DNA from: Chloroflexota bacterium
Lineage (GTDB): Bacteria; Chloroflexota; Limnocylindria; P2-11E
DNA length: 40,429 bases
Direction: 5' to 3'
Assembly (NCBI GenBank): GCA_027310565.1
Contig: DAIDAP010000024.1
Coordinates: forward strand, 1 to 40,429
The stretch's first letter is position 1. Every line of letters begins with the position of its first letter. The position numbers and the translations under genes were made by a program. Positions 1 through 7,854 of this stretch are shown one piece after another. The notes below the pieces were generated by a model, which was not told where the DNA came from, made no database searches, and worked only from the letters and a program-made list of their open reading frames with translations.

Positions 1-87
1 GCACCGCTCTCGCCACCCGGCACGCCCTGGAGGCGCCTCGAGTCCGCGCTCGACGCGCTCCTCAAGGACGCCAACATCGCGGCCTGA
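1..87 (+). CDS. C-terminal end of an unidentified protein (partial)
   Basis: An open frame runs from the window edge to a TGA at 85-87. It encodes 28 residues ending in ALDALLKDANIAA, a plausible amphipathic C-terminal helix. The start lies outside the window and the fragment is too short to assign a family. It converges on the membrane-protein gene that ends at 135, with 47 bases between the two stop codons. The claim that this is a real gene end rests only on the open frame and the helix-like ending, so it could be spurious. Confidence 0.35.
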   Translation, partial: APLSPPGTPWRRLESALDALLKDANIAA

Positions 88-134
88 GTGCCAAACTTCG
101 TGCAGGTGGTCACATCGAAGCCAAGGGAGCATGG

Positions 135-767
135 CTAGGCGAGCAGGAACCCCACGAACATCACCGAGACGCCGACGAGGTTGGTGAGCTCGAGGATCCC
201 GGAGGCGCCGGTGAACGTCGCCGTGCCGCCCGCGGCGACGATGAGGACGCCCAGGGCGATGACCGCGTTCGCGAGCGCACGGCGCCCGTCGCGACGCTTC
301 CTGAGGAAGACCCACGCCGACCACAGCGCGCCGCCGATGAGCACGAGGCTGCCCCCGCCGCTGCCGATCGCCGCGAGGATCCGCGGCAGCGAGCCGTCCG
401 GGAAGCCGCGGCCGCTGTCGAGCGCGACGCGCAGGTCCACCGGTGTCGCGAACACGGCGTACGCCGCGACGGCCGACAGCAGGAGCACCAGCGCGGTCCC
501 GGCGCGCGCCACGCGCGGCGCGAGGAGCAGCGCCGTCCCCAGCCCGAGCCAGCTCACGTTGAGGACGCCGCCGAGCAGGTAGAAGACGCGGTACTCCGTC
601 TCCGTCGCAGTGGTGGTGCGTGCGAGGCCGCCCGCGAGCGCCGCGATCGCGAAGAGCACCAGGCCGACCGCCCAGGCACCGAGGGCGGCGCGGCGCGAGC
701 GGACGTACTTCAGCAGGACCGCGGCCGCGAACGCTCCGGAGACCGCCGCGGTGACGTAGGCGAGCAT
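135..767 (-). CDS. Seven-helix integral membrane protein, function unknown
   Basis: I do not recognise the family. The 210-residue protein is almost entirely membrane-embedded. Hydrophobic segments lie near residues 2-22, 26-49, 60-83, 88-111, 129-154, 163-188 and 193-210, separated by short basic loops such as RSRR (about 23-26) and RKRRDGRR (about 155-162). There is no extended soluble domain, and no catalytic or metal-binding motif is evident. The ATG at 767 is preceded by TAGCCT and 7 bases, so the mRNA is probably leaderless, which supports this start. The gene follows glyS by 61 bases on the same strand but seems to have its own promoter. It could be a sensor or transporter-like protein, but nothing in the sequence decides. 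Confidence 0.7.
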   Translation of the reverse strand: MLAYVTAAVSGAFAAAVLLKYVRSRRAALGAWAVGLVLFAIAALAGGLARTTTATETEYRVFYLLGGVLNVSWLGLGTALLLAPRVARAGTALVLLLSAVAAYAVFATPVDLRVALDSGRGFPDGSLPRILAAIGSGGGSLVLIGGALWSAWVFLRKRRDGRRALANAVIALGVLIVAAGGTATFTGASGILELTNLVGVSVMFVGFLLA

Positions 768-774
768 CGCCTGG

Positions 775-780
775 AGGCTA
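775..780 (-). promoter_or_regulatory. Predicted -10 box (TAGCCT) for the seven-helix protein
   Basis: On the minus strand TAGCCT fits TANNNT and ends exactly 7 bases before the ATG at 767, so transcription would begin at or next to the start codon. No convincing -35 hexamer is visible in the GC-rich DNA upstream. The same box-N7-start arrangement recurs at 8209 and 10001. Confidence 0.4.
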
Positions 781-828
781 CCCGGTGCGCAGCGCGAGCG
801 CGCGAGCGCCGCGCGCCGGTGCGCGAGG

Positions 829-2193
829 CTAGACCCCGAGCCTCTCCCGTAGCGCGGGCACCAGGTCGGCGATCGCGACGCGTACCTGGGCCATGGAGTC
901 CCGGTCGCGGATGGTCACCTGCCGGTCCTCGAGCGAATCGAAGTCGATCGTGACGCAGAGCGGGGTGCCGATCTCGTCCTGCCGCCGGTAGCGGCGGCCG
1001 ATCGCCTGCGTCTCGTCGTACGTGATGAGGAGGTGCGGCCGCAGCATCACCGCGACCTCGCGCGCGAGCGGCGTGAGCTTCTCGTTCTTCGACAGGGGCA
1101 GCACGGCGACCTTGTACGGCGCCAGGTCCCGGTGCAGACGGAGGACGACGCGCACGCCCTCCTTGTCCGGCTCCTCGTCGTAGGCGGCGCAGAGGAGCGC
1201 GTACGCGGCGCGGTCCGCGCCGACCGCCGTCTCGACGACGTACGGGAGGAACCGCTCGTTCGCCGCCTCGTCGAAGTAGCGCAGGTCCTTGCCCGAGTAC
1301 TCCGAGTGCCGCCGCAGGTCGTAGTCCGTCCGGTTGTGGATGCCCTCCATCTCCTTCCACCCGAACGGGAAGCGGAACTCGATGTCGATCGCCTTCGCCG
1401 CGTAGTGAGCGCGCTCGTTCTCGGCGTGCTCGCGGAAGCGCAGGAGATCGTCGCGGATCCCGTACTCGCGGTACCAGTCGCGGCGAGTCCCCAGCCAGCT
1501 CTCGAAGACGAGCGGCGCGTCCTCCGGCCGGCAGAAGTACTGCATCTCCATCTGCTCGAACTCACGCGAGCGGAAGATGAGGTTGCCCGGCGTGATCTCG
1601 TTGCGGAACGACTTCCCCACCTGCGCGATGCCGAACGGGAGCTTGCGGCGCGTCGACTGCTGCACGTTCTCGAAGTTCACGAAGATGCCCTGCGCGGTCT
1701 CGGGACGCAGCCACGCGACCGAGGCCTCCTCCTCCACCGGGCCGACGAACGTCTTGAACATGAGGTTGAAGCGTCGAGGGTCGGCGAGCTTCCTCATCCC
1801 GCAGACCGGGCAGGGGACGTCGCTCAGGTCGACCTTGCCGCCGCGCCACTGGTCGATGAGCTCCTCGCCGTCGCGGAGGTCGTCGAGCCGGAAGCGCCTG
1901 TGGCAGTTCCCGCACTCGACGAGCGGGTCGATGAAGTTCTGGACGTGGCCGGAGGCCTCCCAGACGCGCGGGTGCATGAGGATCGCCGCGTCCAGCCCCA
2001 CGATGTCGTCGCGCAGCTGGACCATCGCCCTCCACCAGGCGCGCTTCACGTTGTTCTTCAGCTCGACGCCGAGCGGGCCGTAGTCCCACGTCGCGCCCGC
2101 GCCGCCGTAGATCTCGCTCGACGGGAACACGAACCCGCGCCGCTTCGCGAGCGACGCGAGCTTGTCCGCGACCGCGTCGTAGCTCAGGGTCAC
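829..2193 (-). CDS. glyS: Glycyl-tRNA synthetase, dimeric alpha2 type
   Basis: This class II enzyme charges tRNA-Gly with glycine in the cytoplasm. The 454-residue protein has a C4 zinc site (Cys94, Cys97, Cys128, Cys131). Its motif 2 reads FRNEITPGN (196-204), followed by EFEQMEMQYF (211-220). Motif 3 begins GADRAAYALL (from 325), and an anticodon-binding domain fills about 345-454. It is the single-chain form shared with eukaryotes, Actinobacteria and some other bacteria, not the alpha2beta2 form. The GTG at 2193 was chosen because its GTGA overlaps the recO stop by 4 bases and the encoded SYDAVADKLASLAKRRGF is the normal N-terminus of the family. It is therefore translationally coupled to recO. 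Confidence 0.96.
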   Translation of the reverse strand: MTLSYDAVADKLASLAKRRGFVFPSSEIYGGAGATWDYGPLGVELKNNVKRAWWRAMVQLRDDIVGLDAAILMHPRVWEASGHVQNFIDPLVECGNCHRRFRLDDLRDGEELIDQWRGGKVDLSDVPCPVCGMRKLADPRRFNLMFKTFVGPVEEEASVAWLRPETAQGIFVNFENVQQSTRRKLPFGIAQVGKSFRNEITPGNLIFRSREFEQMEMQYFCRPEDAPLVFESWLGTRRDWYREYGIRDDLLRFREHAENERAHYAAKAIDIEFRFPFGWKEMEGIHNRTDYDLRRHSEYSGKDLRYFDEAANERFLPYVVETAVGADRAAYALLCAAYDEEPDKEGVRVVLRLHRDLAPYKVAVLPLSKNEKLTPLAREVAVMLRPHLLITYDETQAIGRRYRRQDEIGTPLCVTIDFDSLEDRQVTIRDRDSMAQVRVAIADLVPALRERLGV

Positions 2194-2972
2194 GAGGCGA
2201 CGATCGGGGCCGGGCGCGGCGGGAGCGCGCGGATCTCGTCGATGAGCCGCGCCGCGGTGACCTCGCGGTCGAGCACGTGCTGCACGAACAGCCGCAGGTG
2301 CCGCTCGAGCTCGAGGGCCAGGCGCTCGTCCACCCGCAGGAGCGACGCGCTCGCGAAGTCGTGCGCGAGCAGGTAGCGGAACGACTTCAGCGCGCGGACC
2401 GAGAGCGCCGGGCCGCCGGCGTGCGACGCGCAGCCCGCGCACACGGCGCCGCCGGCGACGGCGCTCCACGCGTTCTCGCGCTCCTCGAGGCGGTCCCGGC
2501 AGACGACGCAGTCGGCGACCTCGGGCCGGAAGCCGGCGCGGTCGAGCACGTGCAGGTCGAACCAGCGGCACACCAGCGCCGGCGGGTGGCCGGCGTCGAG
2601 GTGGCGCAGCGCCGTCTCCAGCAGGTCGAACAGCGGCGCCGCCGGTCCGCGCTCCACCGTGAACCGGTCGGCGAGCTCGGCGACGTACCAGCCCGCCGCG
2701 ATGCGCACGAGGTCGTCGCGCAACGACGGGTAGATCGCGCGCGCCTCGGCGCCCGTCAGCACGTCGAGCTCGCGCCCGCGCGCGAGCTGGTAGGTGGCGT
2801 GCGTGAGCGGCTCGGCGTGGCCGGCCATGCGGCTCGTCGCGCGGCGGATGCCCTTCGCGACGACGTGGACCTTTCCGAAGCGCCGGGTGAAGAGCACGAG
2901 GATGCGGTCGGCCTCGCCGAGGTCGACGGCCCGCAGGACGATCGCCTCGGCACGGTACGTACGGGACGCCAT
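2190..2972 (-). CDS. recO: DNA repair protein RecO
   Basis: RecO loads RecA onto SSB-coated single-stranded DNA together with RecR during RecFOR recombinational repair. The 260-residue protein has an N-terminal OB-fold (about 1-80, with EAIVLRAVDLGEADRILVLFT-type sequence) and a helical C-terminal domain. A four-cysteine zinc site lies at Cys155, Cys158, Cys178 and Cys181. I start at the ATG at 2972, which gives MASRTYRAEAIVLR, the family N-terminus; an upstream ATG at 3020 would add 16 unlike residues and run into the divergent promoter. The stop overlaps the glyS GTG by 4 bases, so recO-glyS is a two-gene operon. Confidence 0.93.
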   Translation of the reverse strand: MASRTYRAEAIVLRAVDLGEADRILVLFTRRFGKVHVVAKGIRRATSRMAGHAEPLTHATYQLARGRELDVLTGAEARAIYPSLRDDLVRIAAGWYVAELADRFTVERGPAAPLFDLLETALRHLDAGHPPALVCRWFDLHVLDRAGFRPEVADCVVCRDRLEERENAWSAVAGGAVCAGCASHAGGPALSVRALKSFRYLLAHDFASASLLRVDERLALELERHLRLFVQHVLDREVTAARLIDEIRALPPRPAPIVAS

Positions 2973-3028
2973 CGAAGGGGAATGGTACCCGTGTCGACGC
3001 GGTCCGCGCGGCCATATCATCGGTCGCG
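2973..3028. promoter_or_regulatory. Compact bidirectional promoter between recO and the prenyl synthase
   Basis: Only 56 bases separate the two divergent start codons. On the plus strand TATCAT (3015-3020) ends 8 bases before the GTG at 3029. On the minus strand TACCAT (2982-2987) ends 9 bases before the ATG at 2972. Both fit TANNNT and would give leaderless or nearly leaderless mRNAs. The 35 regions would overlap inside the spacer, and neither start has a good Shine-Dalgarno sequence. Confidence 0.45.
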
Positions 3029-4066
3029 GTGGCAGGCAGTCCGTTCGACACGCGCGTCGCGGCGATCGACGAGGAGGTCCGCGCCCTCCTCAGCCACGGC
3101 GAGCCGTCGCTCCAGCCCTTCTACGGGATGATGCTGTACCACCTCGGCCTCGACGCCGAGCGCCCGCGCGGCGGGAAGCGGCTGCGGCCGCTGCTCTGCG
3201 CGCTGACCTTCGAGGCCCTCGGCCAGGAGGAGGCGCGCGTGCTGCCCGCCGCGGCCGCGATCGAGCTCCTGCACAACTTCACGCTCATCCACGACGACAT
3301 CGAGGACCAGGACCCGCGGCGCCACCACCGGCCGACCGTCTGGTCCGTCTGGGGCGAGGCGCAGGCGATCAACGCCGGCGACGGCATGTACGCGCTGTCG
3401 CGCCTCGCCGTGCAGCGCCTGCGCGAGCGCGGCTTCCCGGCGGAGCGCATCCTCGACCTCCTCGCGCTGCTCGATCAGACCTGCGTCCGGGTCTGCGAGG
3501 GGCAGTTCCTCGACATCAGCTTCGAGACGCGCACCGACGTCACCGCCGAGCGCTACCGCGCGATGGCCTCCCGCAAGACCGGCGCGCTCTTCGCCGCGGC
3601 CGCCGAGGGCGCCGCCGTCCTCGCGGCCGACGACGCGGCGGTGCGCGGGCGGCTGCGCGCGTTCGGCATGGAGTTCGGCGAGGCGTTCCAGGCGCACGAC
3701 GACGTCATGGGGATCTGGGGATCGGCCGACCGCACCGGCAAGGTCGAGATGAACGACCTGGTGAAGCGCAAGAAGACGCTCCCGGTCGTCCTCGCATTCG
3801 AGCGCGCGTCGCCGAAGGTGCGCGCCCAGCTCGACGAGCTGTTCGGCCCGCCCGCCCCGCTGCCGCAGGCGAACGTCGACCGCATCCGCGCGATCCTCGA
3901 CGAGACGGGGGTGCGCGACGGCATCGAGCGCGACATCGAGGCGCACCGCGAGCGCGCGCTCGGGCTGCTGCACGCCGCCGCCGGCGCCCGCGAGGCGACG
4001 GACCTGCTCGAGCGCCTGGTGCGCGCCGCGACCGGCGCCCCGGCGGAGGCGAGCGCGGCGGCATGA
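3029..4066 (+). CDS. Polyprenyl (geranylgeranyl-type) diphosphate synthase
   Basis: This trans-prenyltransferase condenses isopentenyl diphosphate with allylic diphosphates in the cytoplasm to make isoprenoid precursors. The 345-residue protein has GGKRLRP (48-54), a first aspartate-rich motif DDIED (89-93) and a second, DDVMG (224-228). The first motif has no two-residue insertion. Phe84, five residues before it, is the bulky residue that in type I geranylgeranyl synthases limits the chain to about C20, so a GGPP-like product is an inference. The GTG at 3029 follows a TATCAT box by 8 bases. The stop overlaps the next gene as ATGA, so the PH-domain protein is coupled to it. Confidence 0.9.
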   Translation: MAGSPFDTRVAAIDEEVRALLSHGEPSLQPFYGMMLYHLGLDAERPRGGKRLRPLLCALTFEALGQEEARVLPAAAAIELLHNFTLIHDDIEDQDPRRHHRPTVWSVWGEAQAINAGDGMYALSRLAVQRLRERGFPAERILDLLALLDQTCVRVCEGQFLDISFETRTDVTAERYRAMASRKTGALFAAAAEGAAVLAADDAAVRGRLRAFGMEFGEAFQAHDDVMGIWGSADRTGKVEMNDLVKRKKTLPVVLAFERASPKVRAQLDELFGPPAPLPQANVDRIRAILDETGVRDGIERDIEAHRERALGLLHAAAGAREATDLLERLVRAATGAPAEASAAA

Positions 4067-4578
4067 GCCAGGCGACGCCGCGGCGCGGGCGGAGCGGACC
4101 CCGCGACCTCATCCTCGAGCCGAACGAGCGCGTCGTGCTCGCGACGCGGCCGCTGTTCCTCTGGGAGCCGCTCCTCCTCGCCGACCTCGCGCTCGTGGCG
4201 GGCGCGGCGTACGCCTCCTCGCGGCGGTACGACGCGGTCGCGGCGGGCCTCCTGGGCGTGGCGGCCCTGCTGCTGCTCTTCATGATCGTCCGCTGGATTC
4301 CCTGGAGCGCGCGCTGGTTCGTGCTCACCGACCGCCGCGTCATCGTGCGGTGGGGCGTGCTCAACCGCACCCAGGCCGCGCTCCTGCTCGACCGCATCCA
4401 GGATGCGAGCCTCAGCCGCCCGTTCCCGCTGTCGCTCATCCGCGACTACGGCGTCCTGCGCCTCGAGTCCGCGGGCGAGCGCTCCGAGGAGCGCATCAGC
4501 GCGGGGCTGCGGGACCTCGCGATGACCGGGGCGAGCCGCTTCTACCGCGCGCTCACCGACGCGCAGACGCCGACCTGA
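4063..4578 (+). CDS. PH-domain membrane protein (YdbS/bPH_2-like)
   Basis: The 171-residue protein has a short cytoplasmic N-terminus with LEPNERVVLATRPLF (18-32), two transmembrane segments (about 34-50 and 58-77), then a bacterial pleckstrin-homology-like domain with the hallmark WFVLTDRRVIVRWGVLNR (85-102) and a second strand region RIQDASLSRP. Proteins of this family are membrane-associated, and their ligands are mostly unknown. Its ATG overlaps the prenyl synthase stop (ATGA), which suggests a role near prenyl-lipid or membrane metabolism, but this is inference from context. It converges on cdd, with only 4 bases between the two stop codons. Confidence 0.85.
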   Translation: MSQATPRRGRSGPRDLILEPNERVVLATRPLFLWEPLLLADLALVAGAAYASSRRYDAVAAGLLGVAALLLLFMIVRWIPWSARWFVLTDRRVIVRWGVLNRTQAALLLDRIQDASLSRPFPLSLIRDYGVLRLESAGERSEERISAGLRDLAMTGASRFYRALTDAQTPT

Positions 4579-4582
4579 TCGG

Positions 4583-4993
4583 TCACTCCGGCCGCAGGTC
4601 GCCGGGCAGGAACGGCGCGGGGAGGAGCTCGGTGAGCGTCGTTTGGTGCCGCAGGCCGCCCACGGTCGCGAGCACGACGCGCATGTCGGGGGCGAACTCC
4701 GCGAGCACCTGACGGCACGCGCCGCACGGCGAGGGCAGCCGGTCGCCGTCGATGACGATCGCGATCGTCTCGAAGGCCCGGTCGCCCGCGTTGACCGCCG
4801 CGAACGCGGCGGCGCGCTCCGCGCAGATCGTGTGCCCGTACGACACGTTCTCCACGTTCGCGCCCGCGTGCACCCTGTTGCGCGCCGTCCGGATCGCCGC
4901 CCCGACCCGGTACGTCGAATAGGGCGCGTACGCACGCTGCCGCGCGAGCGCGGCGACCTTGACGAGGTCCTCGTCGGCCGGTCCGAGGGTCAT
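4583..4993 (-). CDS. cdd: Cytidine deaminase
   Basis: The enzyme hydrolyses cytidine and deoxycytidine to uridine and deoxyuridine for pyrimidine salvage. The 136-residue protein carries the zinc and catalytic motif CAE (57-59) and PCGAC (89-93, ligands Cys90 and Cys93), plus NVENVSYG (46-53) for ribose recognition. The length fits the homotetrameric short family. The ATG at 4993 overlaps the stop of the CNNM gene (ATGA). It is the last gene of the tRNA-Gln-glmU-CNNM-cdd unit. Confidence 0.95.
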   Translation of the reverse strand: MTLGPADEDLVKVAALARQRAYAPYSTYRVGAAIRTARNRVHAGANVENVSYGHTICAERAAAFAAVNAGDRAFETIAIVIDGDRLPSPCGACRQVLAEFAPDMRVVLATVGGLRHQTTLTELLPAPFLPGDLRPE

Positions 4994-6285
4994 ATCGCCT
5001 CGGCCGAGCGCTGGAGCCGTGTGACGCGCACGCGGCGGATGCGCCGCCCCTCGATCGTCTCGATCGCGAAGCGCGCGCCACCGGCCTCGACGCTCTCGCC
5101 GGCCCGCGGGAACCGGCCGAGGACGTGCGTGATGAACCCGCCGAGCGTGTCGTAGTCCTCGGACGGCTCGACCTCGAGGTCGAAGGTCTCGCGCACATCC
5201 TCGAACGGCACGCGGGCGTCCATGACCGCCTCGTTCTCCGACACCGGGAGCACGAGCTCCTGCTCGACCTCGTACTCGTCGCGGATCTCCCCGACGATCT
5301 CCTCGATGATGTCCTCGATCGTCACGAGCCCCGCCGTGCCTCCGTACTCGTCGACCACGATCGCGATGTGCCGCTTCTCTCGCTGCATCTCGCGCAGCAG
5401 CTCGTCCACCTTCTTCGTCTCCGGGACGAAGTGCGCGGGGCGCAGGAAGCGCCGCAGGTCGATGTCCCGCTCGCCACGCGCCAGCCGGCGGAACACGTCC
5501 GTCACGTAGAGGATCCCGATGATGTCGTCGGCCGAGCTCTCGTAGACCGGGAGGCGCGAGTGTCCGACCTTCGTAATGGAATCGAGCACCTCGCCGGCGG
5601 GCATCCGCACGTCGAGGGCGAGGATGTCGGTGCGCGGCACCATGACCTCGCTCACGTGCTTCTCGCCGAGCTCGAAGATCGACGAGATCATCTCGCGCTC
5701 GCGCGGCTCCAGCAGCCCCTGCGCCTGCCCCGTCTCGACGAGCGCGCGGATCTCCTCCTCGGTGACGAGCGCGCCCGCCTGCGGGCTCCCGCCGAAGGGC
5801 CGCAGGAGGAGCTGGGTCAGCGCGAAGAGCACCGAGACGAGCGGGCGCGTGAGCCACACGACGGCCTCGAGCGGCCACACCATGAGCAGCAGCACGCCAC
5901 GCGCCTGGCGCGCCGCGATGGCCCGCGGCAGGAAGAGCCCGAACAGCACCGCCAGCAGCGACAGGACCGACACCGTGACCACCACGGCGCCGACGTCGCT
6001 GAAGGCCGCGCTGATGCCCAGGAGGCTGAGGACGTCCGAGAGCCGCGGCGCGATGAAGGCGGCCGCGATCCCGGCGTACGCGAAGACGATGAGGAACTCG
6101 CTCACCTGGATCGCCGCGAGGTAGTGGGCCCTGCGGCGGCCCATCGTGCCGGCGAGACGCCCGCGTGGCCCGCGGCGCGCCAGCTCCTCGATCACCTCGC
6201 GCCGCACCGTGTGCAGCGCCGCCTCGCTCGCCGAGAGCACGGCGAGGAACGCGACGAGCACGAGCTCGATGACGAGCGGCGTCAT
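4990..6285 (-). CDS. CNNM/CorC-HlyC family membrane protein with CBS pair
   Basis: The 431-residue protein has an N-terminal DUF21/CNNM membrane domain with hydrophobic segments near residues 2-22, 60-80, 97-119 and 130-160. A cytoplasmic CBS pair follows (about 211-330, starting [15 protein letters not shown]), then a CorC_HlyC transporter-associated domain (about 345-425, with [17 protein letters not shown]). CNNM proteins are linked to magnesium export or homeostasis and the CBS pair binds nucleotide; the older hemolysin annotation has little support. The ATG at 6285 overlaps the glmU stop (ATGA), and its own stop overlaps the cdd start. A magnesium role here is by family only. Confidence 0.9.
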   Translation of the reverse strand: MTPLVIELVLVAFLAVLSASEAALHTVRREVIEELARRGPRGRLAGTMGRRRAHYLAAIQVSEFLIVFAYAGIAAAFIAPRLSDVLSLLGISAAFSDVGAVVVTVSVLSLLAVLFGLFLPRAIAARQARGVLLLMVWPLEAVVWLTRPLVSVLFALTQLLLRPFGGSPQAGALVTEEEIRALVETGQAQGLLEPREREMISSIFELGEKHVSEVMVPRTDILALDVRMPAGEVLDSITKVGHSRLPVYESSADDIIGILYVTDVFRRLARGERDIDLRRFLRPAHFVPETKKVDELLREMQREKRHIAIVVDEYGGTAGLVTIEDIIEEIVGEIRDEYEVEQELVLPVSENEAVMDARVPFEDVRETFDLEVEPSEDYDTLGGFITHVLGRFPRAGESVEAGGARFAIETIEGRRIRRVRVTRLQRSAEAI

Positions 6286-7664
6286 CGCTCTCCCATCGAT
6301 CGGTCCGGAGGCGCTCTGCGCTCGCGCTTCTTGATGCCGCGCGCCGGCATCCCGACCGCGAGCGTGTCGTCGGGCACGTCCTTCGTCACCACCGCGCCCG
6401 CACCGGTGGCCGCGTTCGTACCGACCCGGATCGGCGCGCGCAGCAGCGTGTCCGACCCGATGAACGCGTCGTCGCCGATCTCGGTCCGGTGCTTGCGCAC
6501 GCCGTCGTAGTTGAGCGTGATCGTGCCCGCGCCGATGTTCACGCGCCGGCCGACGCTCGCGTCGCCGACGTACGAGAAGTGGTGCATCTTCGTCCCGCCG
6601 CCCAGGCGCGACGCCTTCACCTCGCCGAAGTTCCCCATCTCGACGCCGCGCTCGAGGTAGGCGCCGGGCCGCAGGTGCGAGAACGGCCCGACCCGCACGT
6701 CGTCCTCCAGCGTCGCGCCCTCGAGGACCGACGCCTCGATGCGGCAGCGCTCCCCCACCGTCGTGTCGCGCAGGATGGAGTACGGCCCGACGACCGTGCC
6801 GCGGGCGACCCGCGTGGCGCCCTCGAGCACCGAGCCGCGCTCGACGACGACGTCCGGCGCGAGCTCCACGGAGGCGTCGACGAGCGACGACGCCGGGTCG
6901 TGGAACGTGACGCCGTTCAGCATGTGGCGCTCGCGGATGCGGCGGCGCAGCACGTCCTCGACCGCCGCGAGCTCGACGCGCGTGTTCACGCCCCGCCCCT
7001 CGTCACGGTCGGCCGTGCGGTGGGCGACCACGCGCTTCCCGTCGGCGACCGCGACCTGCACCAGGTCGGTGAGGAAGATCTCGCCGGTCTCGTTCGCGCG
7101 GAGCCCGCCGACCGCCTTGCGCAGCCACGCCAGGTCGGCGGCGTACGCGCCGAGGTTCGACTCCGGCAGCCCGCGCTCGCGGTCGCTCGCCAGGCGCGCC
7201 TCGACGATCCGCTGCACGTCGCCGTTCTCGGCGCGCACGACGCGCCCGTACACGTTGTCGGTCCCGACCTCGCCCGAGAGCAGCGCCAGGACCGCGCCGC
7301 GGGCGACGCGCAGCTCGGCGAGCGCGCGCAGCGTCTCGGGACGGACGAGCGGCGTGTCGCCGTACACGACGAACGCCGCGCCCTTCGCATCGGGGCAGCC
7401 GGCGAGCGCGGCGCGGACCGCGTCACCGGTGCCGCGCGGCGGATCCTGCGTGACGACCGCGGTGCCCTCGGGGAGCACGGCACGCGCCGCCTCGCTCTCC
7501 TTCGAGAGGACCACCACCGGGCGCGCCCCGACGGCCGCCAGCGCATCGAGCACGTGCAGCACCAGCGGGCGGCCCGCGGCGGTGTGCAGCACCTTCGGCG
7601 TCCCGGAGCGCATCCGCGTACCGAGGCCCGCCGCGAGCACGATGCCCAGCGGCGCGTCGATCAC
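6282..7664 (-). CDS. glmU: Bifunctional GlcNAc-1-P uridyltransferase / GlcN-1-P acetyltransferase
   Basis: GlmU acetylates glucosamine-1-phosphate and then uridylates it, giving UDP-GlcNAc for peptidoglycan. The 460-residue protein has the nucleotidyltransferase motif LAAGLGTRM (10-18) in an N-terminal domain of about 230 residues. A left-handed beta-helix acetyltransferase domain follows, with hexapeptide repeats and a segment FSHLRPGAYLERG near the active site. The GTG at 7664 has no Shine-Dalgarno sequence and lies 19 bases after the 3' end of tRNA-Gln, so it is probably translated from mRNA released by tRNA processing. GlmS and GlmM, the two preceding pathway steps, are encoded in the envelope operon near 16-19 kb. 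Confidence 0.96.
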   Translation of the reverse strand: MIDAPLGIVLAAGLGTRMRSGTPKVLHTAAGRPLVLHVLDALAAVGARPVVVLSKESEAARAVLPEGTAVVTQDPPRGTGDAVRAALAGCPDAKGAAFVVYGDTPLVRPETLRALAELRVARGAVLALLSGEVGTDNVYGRVVRAENGDVQRIVEARLASDRERGLPESNLGAYAADLAWLRKAVGGLRANETGEIFLTDLVQVAVADGKRVVAHRTADRDEGRGVNTRVELAAVEDVLRRRIRERHMLNGVTFHDPASSLVDASVELAPDVVVERGSVLEGATRVARGTVVGPYSILRDTTVGERCRIEASVLEGATLEDDVRVGPFSHLRPGAYLERGVEMGNFGEVKASRLGGGTKMHHFSYVGDASVGRRVNIGAGTITLNYDGVRKHRTEIGDDAFIGSDTLLRAPIRVGTNAATGAGAVVTKDVPDDTLAVGMPARGIKKRERRAPPDRSMGER

Positions 7665-7683
7665 GACCGGACGGCGGCGCGGG

Positions 7684-7754
7684 TTGGGGCGCCAGGATTC
7701 GAACCTGGGATCGGGGATCCAAAGTCCCCTGCCTTACCGCTTGGCCACGCCCCA
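7684..7754 (-). tRNA. tRNA-Gln (anticodon UUG)
   Basis: The 71-nt minus-strand sequence folds as a full cloverleaf. The acceptor strands are TGGGGCG (7754-7748) and CGCCCCA (7691-7685), with discriminator A at 7684. There is a D arm GCC...GGC, an anticodon stem GGGGA/TCCCC enclosing the loop CTTTGGA with anticodon TTG, and a T arm CCAGG-TTCGAAT-CCTGG. CCA is not encoded, since CCC follows. It lies directly upstream of glmU on the same strand. Confidence 0.97.
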
Positions 7755-7769
7755 CCGGACACGGCCAAA

Positions 7770-7775
7770 AGCATA
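7770..7775 (-). promoter_or_regulatory. Predicted -10 box (TATGCT) for tRNA-Gln and the glmU operon
   Basis: TATGCT on the minus strand is a good -10 hexamer 15 bases upstream of the tRNA 5' end. No strong -35 is visible. No other promoter-like sequence lies in the 19 bases between the tRNA and glmU, so this one probably drives both. Confidence 0.4.
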
Positions 7776-7800
7776 GGAGGACGGGGTGCGCCGCGTGGAC

Positions 7801-7854
7801 GAAGAGGACGCACCGGAGCGTGTCCGCTGACACTCCGGCGCGCGACGCTAGCGC
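7801..7854 (-). repeat. Hairpin repeat element at the 3' end of the LEA-like gene, related to the 22.5-kb palindrome
   Basis: The minus strand reads through the stop codon into CCGGAGTGTC-AGCG-GACACGCTCCGG, a stem with one bulged base. It is followed by TGCGTCCTCTTC, which is not a proper U-tract. Positions 7834-7854 are identical over 21 bases to 22636-22656, and in both places the repeat contains the TAG stop of the upstream gene. The inner half (7801-7827) matches 22564-22590 at 24 of 27 bases, in inverted orientation. It may act as a terminator or 3' stabiliser, and it may be a deletion derivative of a mobile palindrome. Confidence 0.6.

Noticed and set aside
88-134. Possible bidirectional terminator between the convergent genes at 87 and 135
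   Set aside because: Only a 5-bp CTTCG/CGAAG pairing with a long loop and no T-tract is present.
811-831. Possible third copy of the palindrome arm after the glyS stop (CTAGCCTCGCGCACCGG, 15/17 to the 22473 arm)
   Set aside because: The match is short, has no partner arm on a shared axis, and the local DNA is almost pure G and C, so chance similarity is likely.
1033-2376. Long open frame on the plus strand opposite glyS and recO
   Set aside because: It is antisense to two clearly conserved genes and has the Arg/Ala/Val-rich composition of a shadow frame in high-GC DNA.
5125-6510. 461-codon plus-strand open frame over the CNNM gene
   Set aside because: It has no recognisable domain, biased Arg/Asp/Glu composition, and lies antisense to a conserved gene; a GC-codon artefact.
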